Shown here: piece after piece, positions 1-11,113 of the stretch
Layout of the letters: every line of letters begins with the position of its first letter
Numbering within the stretch: position 1 is the first letter of the stretch
From: an uncultured Actinomycetes bacterium
GTDB lineage: Bacteria > Actinomycetota > Actinomycetes > Nanopelagicales > Nanopelagicaceae
Assembly: GCA_903842675.1 (NCBI GenBank)
Contig: CAIMMQ010000040.1
Location: 1-35,623, forward strand
Length of the DNA: 35,623 nucleotides
Reading direction: 5' to 3'
The notes under the pieces: generated by a model
Told to the model about the DNA's origin: nothing
The model's input: only the letters and a program-made list of their open reading frames with translations
Database searches by the model: none
Made by a program: the position numbers and the translations under genes

Positions 1-2
1 AC

Positions 3-521
3 AAAGAGCGCGAGCGGTTGCAAGAAGTGCGCTCGGTTTCTGATGTGATTATCGATTCTTCTTCTTTGAATATTCACCAACTGGATAAGAAGATTGCGGA
101 TATTTTTGATGAAAGCACTGATGCGGATCTACGAGTAAATATTCTCTCCTTTGGCTATAAGTATGGAATTCCCGTAGATGCAGATTTAGTAATGGACTGT
201 CGATTCATTGCTAACCCACATTGGATACCAGAGCTTCGCCCGCTAACTGGCCTAGACAAACCGGTGAGTGAAAATGTACTAGCAAGCGCAAATGTGCAGG
301 ATTTTCTGGGGAAGTACCAGTCGCTTTTCGAGACAATGGCAACTGGATTTATCCAAGAGGGCCGAAAATATTTGACGCTAGCCGTTGGTTGTACGGGCGG
401 TAGACATCGAAGTGTTGCGATCGCAGCAGAAATTTCAAAACGATTAAATGGCTCAAAACATCCCACAGGCAAAAGTATCTCTTCGCAAGCTATCCACAGA
501 GATTTGGGTCGCGAGCTTTAA
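3..521 (+). CDS. rapZ: RNase adapter / nucleotide-binding protein RapZ (YvcJ), 3' part only, runs off the 5' edge
   Basis: Reading frame is open to the window edge (KERERLQEVRSVSDVIIDSS...). C-terminal motifs 'AVGCTGGRHRSVAIA' and 'HRDLGREL' are typical of RapZ. Followed by yvcK-whiA as in other actinobacteria. Confidence 0.93.
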   Translation, partial: KERERLQEVRSVSDVIIDSSSLNIHQLDKKIADIFDESTDADLRVNILSFGYKYGIPVDADLVMDCRFIANPHWIPELRPLTGLDKPVSENVLASANVQDFLGKYQSLFETMATGFIQEGRKYLTLAVGCTGGRHRSVAIAAEISKRLNGSKHPTGKSISSQAIHRDLGREL

Positions 522-1462
522 TGCCGCCTAAAGTTGTTGCACTCGGTGGTGGACATGGGTTGGCCGCAACTTTAAGCGCTCTTCGCGCGCTGACGCATGA
601 AATAACTGCGATAGTTACCGTCGCAGATAACGGCGGTTCATCGGGATTATTGCGCGACGAATTCAAAACTCTCCCGCCCGGAGATCTTCGAATGGCTTTG
701 GCGGCGTTATGTAGCGATGATGACTGGGGCCGAAATTGGGCGCAAATTCTGCAATATCGTTTTACAAGTTCCGGCCCGATGAATTCTCACGCAGTTGGTA
801 ATTTATTGTTAACTGCGCTTTGGGATCGTGACGGTGATGCTGTTGCAGGAATTGCTCAAGTTGGTGATTTGCTAAAAATTATTGGTCGGGTATTGCCGAT
901 GGCGCTAGATCCACTAGATATTGAAGGTACTTTCCTTCGAAATGGCGTGGCAGAAGTAGTGCGTGGCCAAGTCGAAGTTGCTCTGGCAAAAGGTGAATTG
1001 CAAGCTCTTCGTCTAATCCCAGAAAATCCAATGGCAACCCCAGAGGCACTTCGTGCGATAGAAGATGCAGATTGGATAACTATTGGTCCGGGATCCTGGT
1101 TTTCAAGTGTGATGCCGCATTTTCTCTTGAAGGAACAGGCGGCTGCTATTTCAAGCAGTAAAGCAAAAAAAATTATTGTTTTAAACTTGCCAGAAAACAT
1201 CAAGGAAGGGGAGTTTGCGGGTTCAAGTGCGCAAAAACACTTGGAATTGGTCTTAGCTCACACCCCGGCACTCAAAATTGACTTTGCCATAGCCGATGAA
1301 GCCGTAGTTGCGCAGGGAACTGGCTTATCGGATTATGTTGCCAGCCTGGGCGGCAAGTTAATTAGCACTGATGTTGGCCAACTCCCTGGTGGCAATCAGC
1401 ATGATGTGGCAAAAATGAGTCGGACTTTCTCGCACATTTTTGAAGGAACCCTGCTTAAATAG
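521..1462 (+). CDS. yvcK: Gluconeogenesis factor YvcK/CofD-like protein
   Basis: N-terminus VVALGGGHGLAATLSALR, 'TVADNGGSSGLLRDEF', 'PGDLRMAL'. Start overlaps the rapZ stop (TAATG). Confidence 0.93.
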   Translation: MPPKVVALGGGHGLAATLSALRALTHEITAIVTVADNGGSSGLLRDEFKTLPPGDLRMALAALCSDDDWGRNWAQILQYRFTSSGPMNSHAVGNLLLTALWDRDGDAVAGIAQVGDLLKIIGRVLPMALDPLDIEGTFLRNGVAEVVRGQVEVALAKGELQALRLIPENPMATPEALRAIEDADWITIGPGSWFSSVMPHFLLKEQAAAISSSKAKKIIVLNLPENIKEGEFAGSSAQKHLELVLAHTPALKIDFAIADEAVVAQGTGLSDYVASLGGKLISTDVGQLPGGNQHDVAKMSRTFSHIFEGTLLK

Positions 1463-1527
1463 CGCACGCAGGGCAAGTTCAGGCTAGCTAAATCAATCTA
1501 GCCAAGGGCGCGATTTTTGGAGTATGT

Positions 1528-2508
1528 ATGGCAATGACTTCGGCAGTTAAGGATGAACTTAGTCGACTCTCCGTCACTAAACCTTGTTGCCGCAAGGCTG
1601 AGGTATCCGCACTACTGCGCTTTGCTGGAGGCCTACATATTGCCGCCGGAAAAATTGCAATAGAGGTTGAACTAGACGCAGCACAAAGCGCCAGGCGCCT
1701 GCGTAAAGATATTGCCGAAGTTTTTGGACATGAAAGTGAATTGGCAGTTCTCTCTGCTAGTGGACTTCGTAAAGGAAGTCGATACGTTGTTCGCGTAACG
1801 TCAGACGGTGATGCCCTTGCTCGCCAAACCGGTTTAATCGATGCTAATAATCGTCCGATTCGCGGTTTGCCACCACAAGTGGTCTCCGCTGGAATCTGTG
1901 ATGCCGAAGCGGCATGGCGCGGTGCATTTTTAGCTCACGGTTCGCTGACCGAGCCTGGTCGTTCATCAGCACTAGAAATTACTTGCCCAGGGCCCGAAGC
2001 CGCACTGGCATTAGTAGGTGCTGCGCGCAGATTAGGAATTACCGCAAAAGCTCGCGAAGTTCGCAATGTTGATCGAGTGGTACTTCGAGATGGCGATGCG
2101 ATTGGTGCGTTATTAACCCGACTTGGTGCACATGAAAGTGTGCTCGCCTGGGAAGAACGCAGAATGCGTAGAGAAGTGCGAGCCACCGCAAATCGATTGG
2201 CAAATTTTGATGATGCTAATTTACGTCGCTCAGCGCGCGCAGCAGTAGCTGCATCCGCACGAGTTGCTCGCGCTATGGAGATTCTGGCTGCAGATATTCC
2301 AGATCATCTGAAAGAAGCTGGTGAACTTCGGATCAATCATGGCCAGGCCTCCCTTGAAGAGCTAGGTTCATTGGCAACACCTCCAATGACCAAGGATGCA
2401 ATTGCTGGCCGAATTAGGCGCTTATTGGCGATGGCGGATAAACGTGCGCATGATCTAGGAATACCCGATACTGAGGCCGGACTAAGCCCAGATTTGTTGG
2501 CGGAATAG
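1528..2508 (+). CDS. whiA: DNA-binding protein WhiA (sporulation regulator / LAGLIDADG-like)
   Basis: 'AVKDELSRL...[15 protein letters not shown]', C-terminal '[13 protein letters not shown]'-like and '[12 protein letters not shown]'. Start could instead be the ATG at 1534. Confidence 0.94.
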   Translation: MAMTSAVKDELSRLSVTKPCCRKAEVSALLRFAGGLHIAAGKIAIEVELDAAQSARRLRKDIAEVFGHESELAVLSASGLRKGSRYVVRVTSDGDALARQTGLIDANNRPIRGLPPQVVSAGICDAEAAWRGAFLAHGSLTEPGRSSALEITCPGPEAALALVGAARRLGITAKAREVRNVDRVVLRDGDAIGALLTRLGAHESVLAWEERRMRREVRATANRLANFDDANLRRSARAAVAASARVARAMEILAADIPDHLKEAGELRINHGQASLEELGSLATPPMTKDAIAGRIRRLLAMADKRAHDLGIPDTEAGLSPDLLAE

Positions 2509-2516
2509 CCCACTTT

Positions 2517-2544
2517 TTGACTGATAGACTGCTGCTCTCACAAT
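2517..2544 (+). promoter_or_regulatory. Candidate sigma70-type promoter upstream of gap
   Basis: TTGACT (2517-2522), 16-nt spacer, CACAAT (2539-2544), in the whiA-gap intergenic region. Confidence 0.4.
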
Positions 2545-2570
2545 GATGTGGCGAATTTAAATATTTTTAA

Positions 2571-3583
<1,013 letters not shown>

Positions 3584-3584
<1 letters not shown>

Positions 3585-4786
3585 TGAGCATCCAAGCCCT
3601 ACGCACAATCGAAGAGATTGATGTCCGTGGGAAGCGAGTCCTGCTTCGCTGTGATCTAAATGTCCCATTGAAAGATGGCGTCATAACAGATGATGGTCGA
3701 ATTAAAGCCTCGGTTCCCACAATCAAATATCTGCTTGAGCAAGGCGCATCAATTGTTATAACTGCTCACTTGGGCCGGCCAAAAGGTGAACGTAAACCAG
3801 AACTCTCGCTAGCTCCAGTAGCAAAGCGCCTTAGTGAACTTCTTGAAATTCCAGTTTCTTTCTCGCCCGACATTGTTGGCGAAAATGCACAGAAAGCAGT
3901 GGCGGCTAACTCAGCAGGCTCAGTGCTTCTTCTTGAAAACATTCGCTACATGGAAGCCGAAACAAGTAAAGATGAAGCGGCTCGCAATCAATTAGCCGCA
4001 GAACTTGCTACCTATGCTGATCTCTTTGTAAGTGATGGTTTTGGTGCAGTACACCGCAAGCATGCCTCGGTTTATGATGTTGCAAAACTTCTCCCTAGCG
4101 CCGCTGGTTTTCTAGTTGCCGCGGAAGTGGATGTTCTTAAGAAGTTAACGCAAAATCCAGATCGACCATATGGCGTGGTGCTCGGAGGCGCGAAAGTTTC
4201 CGACAAGATTGGCGTAATCTCAAATCTTCTAGACAAGGTGAATGTCCTTGCCATCGGTGGGGGAATGCTCTTCACATTCCTAGCTGCACAGGGTGAAGCA
4301 ATAGGTAAATCTCTGGTTGAAACCGATTTGATCCCAACAGTAAAAGAATTACTTGCACGCGCAAAAGAGCTTGGTGTCGAAATTTTGTTGCCTACCGATA
4401 TTGTCGTTGCCCCCGAATTCAGTGCCGATGCGCAACCTACAATTGTTAGCGCTTCAATGATTCCGGCTGATCAGATGGGCCTTGATATTGGGCCAGAAAC
4501 CGCAAACGCATTTGCTGCTGCAATTGTTGGATGCAAAACCGTATTCTGGAATGGTCCGATGGGTGTTTTTGAATTCCCTAATTTTGCAAAGGGCACAGAA
4601 GTTGTTGCAAGTGCGCTAACCAAAGTATCTGGAATCTCGGTTGTAGGTGGGGGTGACTCTGCAGCAGCAGTTCGCAAGTTGGGATTCCAAGATTCGCAGT
4701 TCGGATATATTTCAACTGGTGGGGGAGCATCCCTTGAATATCTTGAGGGTAAGGTTCTGCCAGGACTTGAAGTTCTTTCCAAATAG
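3584..4786 (+). CDS. pgk: Phosphoglycerate kinase
   Basis: 'RVLLRCDLNVPL', 'VITAHLGRPKGE', 'VSGGGDSAAAV'-like C-terminus. Start overlaps the gap stop. Confidence 0.97.
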
Positions 4787-4818
4787 CTTAAAAGGTAGTT
4801 CTACTGAAATGGGGAGTT

Positions 4819-5622
4819 ATGCGTAAGCCACTAATCGCGGGAAACTGGAAGATGAATCTAAATCATCTTGAAGCGATTGCAGTAACTCAGAAGCTTTCCT
4901 ACTCACTTGATGACAAAGATTATGACGCAGTTGATGTTCTGATAATTCCGCCTTTTACAGATATTCGTTCGGTTCAAACCTTGATCGATGGCGATCGATT
5001 ACGTCTAGTTTACGGAGCGCAAGACTTATCACCGGAAGTTAGTGGTGCCTTTACCGGCGATATATCTGGCTCCATGCTCAGTAAATTGGGTTGTTCATTT
5101 GTGTTAATTGGGCACTCAGAACGTAGGGCCGTTCATAATGAGAGTGATGAAATTGTAAACCGCAAAATAAAAGCGGCACTGGCTAATGAAATAACTCCGC
5201 TACTTTGTATCGGCGAGGAGTTAGAAATCCGTGAATCTGGTTCACATGTTGCTCATGTTCTAAATCAACTTCGAAGCGCTTTGAAGGGGTTTCACAAACC
5301 AGATCTCAAGAAGATTGTTTTTGCATATGAACCAGTTTGGGCAATTGGTACTGGCAAGACTGCTACTCCAGCAGATGCACAAGAAGTTTGTTCGGCGATT
5401 CGCGTCGAGCTAGAAAAGATCGCTGGTGCAGATATCGCGCAAAGTGCTCGAATTCTCTACGGCGGTTCAGTGAAATCCTCAAACATAATCGAAATTATGG
5501 CCGAGGCAGATGTTGATGGGGTGCTCGTCGGTGGAGCTAGTTTGGATGCCGATGAATTCGCCCGCATCGCAAAGTTCTATCGCTCTGTTCCTGTCTCCCC
5601 AACTGAGCCTGCGGGGAATTAG
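4819..5622 (+). CDS. tpiA: Triosephosphate isomerase
   Basis: '[12 protein letters not shown]', 'IGHSERR', '[17 protein letters not shown]', 'ILYGGSVK'. Confidence 0.97.
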   Translation: MRKPLIAGNWKMNLNHLEAIAVTQKLSYSLDDKDYDAVDVLIIPPFTDIRSVQTLIDGDRLRLVYGAQDLSPEVSGAFTGDISGSMLSKLGCSFVLIGHSERRAVHNESDEIVNRKIKAALANEITPLLCIGEELEIRESGSHVAHVLNQLRSALKGFHKPDLKKIVFAYEPVWAIGTGKTATPADAQEVCSAIRVELEKIAGADIAQSARILYGGSVKSSNIIEIMAEADVDGVLVGGASLDADEFARIAKFYRSVPVSPTEPAGN

Positions 5623-5765
5623 GTCTAACGCAGCGTAAATTGTCGAAAATGGGAAAATTCTGGAGCCAAGCAGGTATCCTAGGCTTCTTGATCCAGCGCA
5701 ATTAGCTCACAATAAGAACAATGGAAGAGATTAGGTTTATTGATCTCTAGATGTAGGAGAAATAA

Positions 5766-5996
5766 GTGGTTTTAGGACTTTCGATTTTGTTAGTGATCAC
5801 CAGCGTATTGATGGTGGTATTAGTTCTCCTTCATAAGGGCAAAGGAAGCGGTCTCTCTGACTTATTCGGAGGCGGTATTTCTTCAACTTACGGCGGAAGT
5901 TCTGTTGTAGAACGAAATCTAGATCGGATCACAATCATTGTGGGCGGACTCTGGTTTGCAGGCGTTGTGGCACTTAGTTTGGTTCTAAAGAAGTAA
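5766..5996 (+). CDS. secG: Preprotein translocase subunit SecG
   Basis: Small two-TM protein, 'VLVLLHKGKGSGLSDLFGGG'. Location after tpiA is conserved. Confidence 0.92.
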   Translation: MVLGLSILLVITSVLMVVLVLLHKGKGSGLSDLFGGGISSTYGGSSVVERNLDRITIIVGGLWFAGVVALSLVLKK

Positions 5997-6036
5997 CTTA
6001 GTTTTAAGTTTGCCTTAATTTAACAGGGGAGTTCAA

Positions 6037-6372
6037 ATGGGAAGTGCAATTCGTGGAAGTCGTGTCGGCGCCGGTCCTATGGGCGAAGCGGAACGCGGCG
6101 ATGCGATCGCTCGTTTCCGAGTTTCCTATTGGTGCGCAAATGGTCACGAGACTAGACCTTCGTTTGCCCAAGACGAAACGGTACAGATCCCCAATGAATG
6201 GGATTGTCCACGTTGTGGTTACCCAGCTGGCCTAAATAAAGATAAGCCACCTCTACCAGTTAAGAATGAACCTTATAAAACTCACTTAGCTTATGTAAAA
6301 GAACGTCGCACTGAAGCCGAAGCTAAAAAGATTCTCGAGGATGCGCTTTCGCGCCTGCGCGGAGAAGATTAA
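6037..6372 (+). CDS. rbpA: RNA polymerase-binding protein RbpA
   Basis: 'GSAIRGSRVGAGPMGEAERG', zinc-ribbon-like 'CANGHET...WDCPRCGYPAG', 'KTHLAYVKERRTEAEA'. Confidence 0.95.
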   Translation: MGSAIRGSRVGAGPMGEAERGDAIARFRVSYWCANGHETRPSFAQDETVQIPNEWDCPRCGYPAGLNKDKPPLPVKNEPYKTHLAYVKERRTEAEAKKILEDALSRLRGED

Positions 6373-7961
6373 TTCTTTTTAGAACTAACTATTTCCTGTA
6401 GTACGGCAATAATCTTTTCAATTCCATTCGTACGGTCCTTGAGATGAATTTGAAGGAATGGAAGTCCACGACTACGCAATGCTTGGCCATCGCCGAGAGC
6501 TTGCGCCATCAAGAGAGTATGGAAAGTAAAGTTTTTTCCAGGTATCTCTAAGTCATTCAAATTATCTCCGGTGATCTGCAGGAAAGCGCCATTTTGTTGG
6601 CCTCCTTTATGGAACTGCCCAGTTGAATGCAAAAATCTTGGACCCCAACCAAAGGTTGTTGGTTGATCAGTCGCACGAGATATCAAATCTCTAGCCGCTA
6701 AAATTTGAGTATCTGCATTGCGATTTAGAAATGCCATGATGGCGTAATAGCCGTTGGATTGGCTAAGAAAGTGGCCAAGAGATTGCTTTAATGAAGATGC
6801 GGCTGCATCTGCAAAAATTGCTAAATCGCCATCTTCGAAGGCTGGATTTTCTTGCACTTTGTAATCGCCATCCCAATCGATGATTAACTTTGATGTGCGC
6901 TCTTTAGCTTCAGTGACATTGGGTTGATTAAATGGATCAATTTGTAGTGCACGCGAGAGGAGTGCGGTAACCCATTCCCAGAAAATAAATTGGGCACCGA
7001 GTGGCCCATCCGCGACAATAGCGAAATCACTTGCGTTAGCTGGCCTAAACCCGACCACAGCAGAAGGTTTGGAACTTGCCGTACTTGCCGCACTTGCCGA
7101 AATTGGCGATGTAACAACAACGGGGAGGCGACCCTTGTTTTCTTTTCCAGTAGATTCAGCAACTAGCTGTTCAATCCAATCAGAAATACCCGGTACTTTG
7201 CTATCGGTATCACAGAAGGCAACACATTGCTCTACTTGTTCAAATAACAAGGTTGCCATTTTTATAACAGGAGAATTTTGGTCAGTGAATGTTTTCCTAG
7301 CCTCATCAGCATCATCCAAGAGAACCGAAACGTCGACTCCAAGCAAGGCCGCTGGCGTTAAACCAAAAGCGGTAAGAGCGCTGTAGCGACCACCCACATT
7401 TGGATCGGCATTAATAACGCGCAGACCAGTTTCTCTTGCACTTTTATCAAGTGGAGAATTTGGATCTGTGACGATCACAAGGTGGTCCCTATAATCTAAG
7501 TTTGCTTCTTGAAACAATTTCGCGAAAAGCGCTAGGTGTGAGGCTGTCTCAATAGTCGAGCCGGATTTGGAGCCGACCACAACAACCGTGTTGGCCAGTG
7601 ATTGTGGAATGCCAGCCAGAATTTGATCTGGGTCGGTGGTATCCAAAACGGTGAGTTCTTTTCCATATGTTTTCGCAATTACTTCTGGGGCAAGTGATGA
7701 ACCACCCATTCCGCAAAGAATTACCTTCGTCAAATCTTTCGAGCGCGCATGTGCACTCAGGGCATCTAGTTCCGGCAGCAAATCACGTGAAGTTGCTGGC
7801 AGGTCAATCCAATTTAGCCTGACCATTGCTTCGTTCTCGGCGCTAGATCCCCAAAGCGAGGCATCCTTGTCGGCTAATCGAAGGCTAATAGCATTTAAAT
7901 CTTTTGCACATTTTGAATCGGCGTTATATTTTTCTAACCATTCACCTACAAGGGTAATCAA
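6369..7961 (-). CDS. pgi: Glucose-6-phosphate isomerase (SIS domain; the type found fused to transaldolase in some bacteria)
   Basis: 'LCGMGGSSLAPEV', 'VVVGSKSGSTIET', 'VGGRYSALTAFGL', C-terminal 'HLKDRTNGIEKII'. The ORF track starts at 8000, but a TTG at 7961 overlapping the tal stop (TTGA) gives MITLVGEWLEKYNAD and is my preferred start. Confidence 0.9.
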   Translation of the reverse strand: MITLVGEWLEKYNADSKCAKDLNAISLRLADKDASLWGSSAENEAMVRLNWIDLPATSRDLLPELDALSAHARSKDLTKVILCGMGGSSLAPEVIAKTYGKELTVLDTTDPDQILAGIPQSLANTVVVVGSKSGSTIETASHLALFAKLFQEANLDYRDHLVIVTDPNSPLDKSARETGLRVINADPNVGGRYSALTAFGLTPAALLGVDVSVLLDDADEARKTFTDQNSPVIKMATLLFEQVEQCVAFCDTDSKVPGISDWIEQLVAESTGKENKGRLPVVVTSPISASAASTASSKPSAVVGFRPANASDFAIVADGPLGAQFIFWEWVTALLSRALQIDPFNQPNVTEAKERTSKLIIDWDGDYKVQENPAFEDGDLAIFADAAASSLKQSLGHFLSQSNGYYAIMAFLNRNADTQILAARDLISRATDQPTTFGWGPRFLHSTGQFHKGGQQNGAFLQITGDNLNDLEIPGKNFTFHTLLMAQALGDGQALRSRGLPFLQIHLKDRTNGIEKIIAVLQEIVSSKKN

Positions 7962-9043
7962 TTGGCCACCGAAGCAACGGTTTGTAAAAGTTCGTTCCAA
8001 GATTGTTCAAACTTAGCAAGTCCTTCATTTTCCAACCTTATGAAAACTTCTGGAAGGTTGATTCCGATTTTAGTAAGCGCAGCAAGAATTTCACGGGCCT
8101 GCTCATATTGTTTGGTTACTGTGTCACCACGTACGACGCCAGATTCCCGGACAATATCAAGAGTTCCTTCCGGCATTGTGTTTACAACCGTTGGAGCTAC
8201 GAGTTCTACGACATATTTTGTTGGGTCTTGGGTTTTATCTTTCACTCCAGTGGATGCCCACAATGGTCTTTGCAATTTTGCACCACGTTCTTGCAAGAAA
8301 TTGAACCTAGGGGAGTGGAAAGCGTTCGCAAAGGCTTCGTAAGCCAAATGGGCGTTTGCCAGGCCCGCTTTGCCATGAAGCGAAGACCCGCCTTCAATTT
8401 TAGAAAGTTGCGCATCAATGTCAGTATCGACGCGACTTACGAATAGGGATGCGACTGAATGTATTTGCGATATTTCTCCACCAGTGGCCAAGCGTTGTTC
8501 TAGTCCAACTAGGTATGCTTCTGCAACAGCGCGATAACGTTCTACTGAGAAAATCAAAGTGACATTGACGCTGATGCCCAGGCTGGTCAACTTAGTTATG
8601 GCAGATAGCCCCGCAATCGTGGCTGGAACTTTAATCATTAAATTTGCGCGATCTATGATTTTCGATAATTCCAAACCTCTTGCAACGGTTGCATCAATAT
8701 CATGTGCCAGATCAGGATCTACTTCGATGCTGACTCTGCCATCGACCCCACCAGAATTCTTGTAAATCTCGCTAAACAGATCACAAGCACTGCGGACATC
8801 ATCTGTAGTCAGTGAAGTTGTAATTTGGGAAACGCTCTGGCCGGCGGCCGCAAATTTCTTGATGTCCGGTGCGTAGAGCGCAGATTTGGAAATGGCAGCG
8901 GAGAAAATACTTGGATTTGTAGTCACACCAACCACCGATGATTGCGCAATCAATTTTTCCAGCGTGCCATTCTGAATTCGATCTCGAGATAGGTCATCAA
9001 GCCAGATGGAAACCCCAGCGTTTGATAAATCTTTAAGAATCAT
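7958..9043 (-). CDS. tal: Transaldolase
   Basis: 'GVSIWLDDLSRDRI', 'VVGVTTNPSIF', 'VSIEVDPDLAHD', 'MIKVPAT', 'NVTLIFSVERY'. Confidence 0.96.
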   Translation of the reverse strand: MILKDLSNAGVSIWLDDLSRDRIQNGTLEKLIAQSSVVGVTTNPSIFSAAISKSALYAPDIKKFAAAGQSVSQITTSLTTDDVRSACDLFSEIYKNSGGVDGRVSIEVDPDLAHDIDATVARGLELSKIIDRANLMIKVPATIAGLSAITKLTSLGISVNVTLIFSVERYRAVAEAYLVGLEQRLATGGEISQIHSVASLFVSRVDTDIDAQLSKIEGGSSLHGKAGLANAHLAYEAFANAFHSPRFNFLQERGAKLQRPLWASTGVKDKTQDPTKYVVELVAPTVVNTMPEGTLDIVRESGVVRGDTVTKQYEQAREILAALTKIGINLPEVFIRLENEGLAKFEQSWNELLQTVASVAN

Positions 9044-11100
9044 TTGGAGTTCGCGATGCTGCGCTTTGCTGCAGAAGCAACTGCCTCCGGAGTGAAACCA
9101 AATTCTTTGAATAAGTGGCTTGCTGAAGCTGAAGCCCCGAAATGATCCAAGCTAATTATCTCGCCAGTGGATCCAACTAACTCTCGCCAACCAATTCCTA
9201 CTCCAGCTTCAATCGAGACTCGAGCTTTTATTGCGGCAGGTAGTACAGATTCTTTATATGCCTCGTTTTGCTCGGCGAACCACTCTAAACAAGGTGCGCT
9301 AACAACCTGAACATTGATGCCTTGCTCCTCTAGAATTTTCGCACCCGCGATTGCAACATGAACTTCAGAACCAGTTGCAATTAGGAGCACATCTGGCTTG
9401 CCCTTTGCCGGGCAAATTACGTAAGCCCCTTTGGCGGTTCCTTCGGCAGATCCACATTGCAAGCGGTCAACTACCGGAAGGTTCTGTCTTGATAGGGCAA
9501 AACCAATCGGCTTGCGTCGTTTTATAACTTCACGCCAAGCAATAGCAGTTTCATTTGCATCGGCTGGACGGATCATCGCGAAATTAGGGATTAAGCGAAG
9601 TGCGGCGATGTGCTCAACTGGTTGATGAGTTGGGCCATCTTCACCAAGACCGATTGAATCATGCGTCCAAACAAAGGTAGATGGGATATCCATAAGTGCT
9701 GCAAGGCGAACAGCTCCACGCATGTAATCGCTGAAGACTAAGAATGTGCCAGCAAATGGTTTTGTTAGGCCGTGCAGGGCGATTCCGTTAACTATGGCGC
9801 CCATCGCATGTTCGCGGATACCAAAATGGATTATCCGACCAAATGGATTGGCACCCTTCATTTCACTTGATGAGGGGAGGAAAGATCCACCGTTTTCAAT
9901 GCTGGTGTTATTACTTCCCGCTAAGTCTGCCGAACCACCCCAAAATTCTGGGAGCACTGCAGCGATGGCATTAATAACTTTGCCGGAAGCGGCGCGAGTT
10001 GCAATATCTTTTCCAGGTTCAAAGACCGGAATCGATTTATCGAAATTATCTGGAAGTGCTTTACTCTGTAAGCGCTGTAACAATTTAGCTTCCTTCGGAT
10101 TTGCACTTTGCCATGACGCAAATTCGCTTTCCCAAGTGTTTCGCATTTGCGCTCCACGAACCTGAGCTAATCGACTGTGTGTTAAAACAGCGGCAGGCAC
10201 TACAAAGCTTTCATTGGGATCTAACCCAAGTAAAACTTTTGTTGCTTCAACTTCGGCGGCACCTAAAGCCGAACCATGCGATTCTGCCGTTCCTCGGGCA
10301 TTTGGCGCTGGCCAAGCAATGACGGTTTTTAATCTAATTATTGTTGGGGCATCAACAAAATCTTCCGCTTTGATCAGCGCGGCTTCCAAAGCCTTTTGAT
10401 CTACGTCGCCGTCAGATTTAGTAGCTACCTCTAATACGTGCCATCCGTAGGCTTTGTATCTTGCCGAAACATCCTCATTAAATGCAACATGTGTATCGCC
10501 TTCAATTGAAATTCGATTGTCGTCATAAATTACTTTTAGATTTCCTAATTGCTGTAATCCAGCAATCGAGGAAGCTTCACCGCTTACACCTTCTTGTAAA
10601 TCGCCATCAGAAGCAATGACCCAAATATTATGATCGAAAAGTTTTGTTTTTCCTTGGGGATCGAATAGGCCTTTTTCATATCTGGCAGCCATCGCCATTC
10701 CGATCGCACTGGAAATTCCAGATCCAAGCGGACCGGTGGTTATTTCAACGCCTTTAGTGTGTCCGTATTCGGGGTGGCCAGGGGTTTTTGAACCAGCGGA
10801 GCGAAATTCTTGAAGGTCTTTCAATTCCAAACCATAACCTGCCAAGAAAAGTTGGATATAAAGAGTTAATGAAGAGTGACCAGCAGAAAGTACAAATCGA
10901 TCGCGGCCGAGCCAATCTGGATTACTTGGATCATGTTTCATGATTCTTTGAAATAGCGTGTAAGCAACCGGGGCAAGAGCCATGGCCGTACCAGGATGGC
11001 CATTGCCAACTTTTTGAACAGCATCCATCGCTAATGCACGACAGGTAATCACCGCTTGATCATCTAATTGATTCCAAGGTGCCAAGGTTCCGGTTCTCAT
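9040..11100 (-). CDS. tkt: Transketolase
   Basis: 'GNGHPGTAMALAPVAYTLF', 'GHPEYGHTKGVEITTGPLG', 'IASDGDLQEGVSGEA', 'THDSIGLGEDGPTHQPVEH'. Confidence 0.97.
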   Translation of the reverse strand: MRTGTLAPWNQLDDQAVITCRALAMDAVQKVGNGHPGTAMALAPVAYTLFQRIMKHDPSNPDWLGRDRFVLSAGHSSLTLYIQLFLAGYGLELKDLQEFRSAGSKTPGHPEYGHTKGVEITTGPLGSGISSAIGMAMAARYEKGLFDPQGKTKLFDHNIWVIASDGDLQEGVSGEASSIAGLQQLGNLKVIYDDNRISIEGDTHVAFNEDVSARYKAYGWHVLEVATKSDGDVDQKALEAALIKAEDFVDAPTIIRLKTVIAWPAPNARGTAESHGSALGAAEVEATKVLLGLDPNESFVVPAAVLTHSRLAQVRGAQMRNTWESEFASWQSANPKEAKLLQRLQSKALPDNFDKSIPVFEPGKDIATRAASGKVINAIAAVLPEFWGGSADLAGSNNTSIENGGSFLPSSSEMKGANPFGRIIHFGIREHAMGAIVNGIALHGLTKPFAGTFLVFSDYMRGAVRLAALMDIPSTFVWTHDSIGLGEDGPTHQPVEHIAALRLIPNFAMIRPADANETAIAWREVIKRRKPIGFALSRQNLPVVDRLQCGSAEGTAKGAYVICPAKGKPDVLLIATGSEVHVAIAGAKILEEQGINVQVVSAPCLEWFAEQNEAYKESVLPAAIKARVSIEAGVGIGWRELVGSTGEIISLDHFGASASASHLFKEFGFTPEAVASAAKRSIANSK

Positions 11101-11113
11101 CTAATTGCCCAAT

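Noticed and set aside
7961-8000. Programmed -1 frameshift producing a Tal-Pgi fusion
   Set aside because: No good slippery heptamer is visible (CTT TTA CAA is imperfect), and the TTG start overlapping the stop explains the arrangement more simply.
8003-8446. 147-aa plus-strand ORF antisense to tal, and the neighbouring 7962..8342 ORF
   Set aside because: Both are antisense to transaldolase, overlap each other and have no family signatures.
10101-10399. Small plus-strand ORFs antisense to tkt
   Set aside because: They lie within the transketolase coding region and look like composition-driven open frames.
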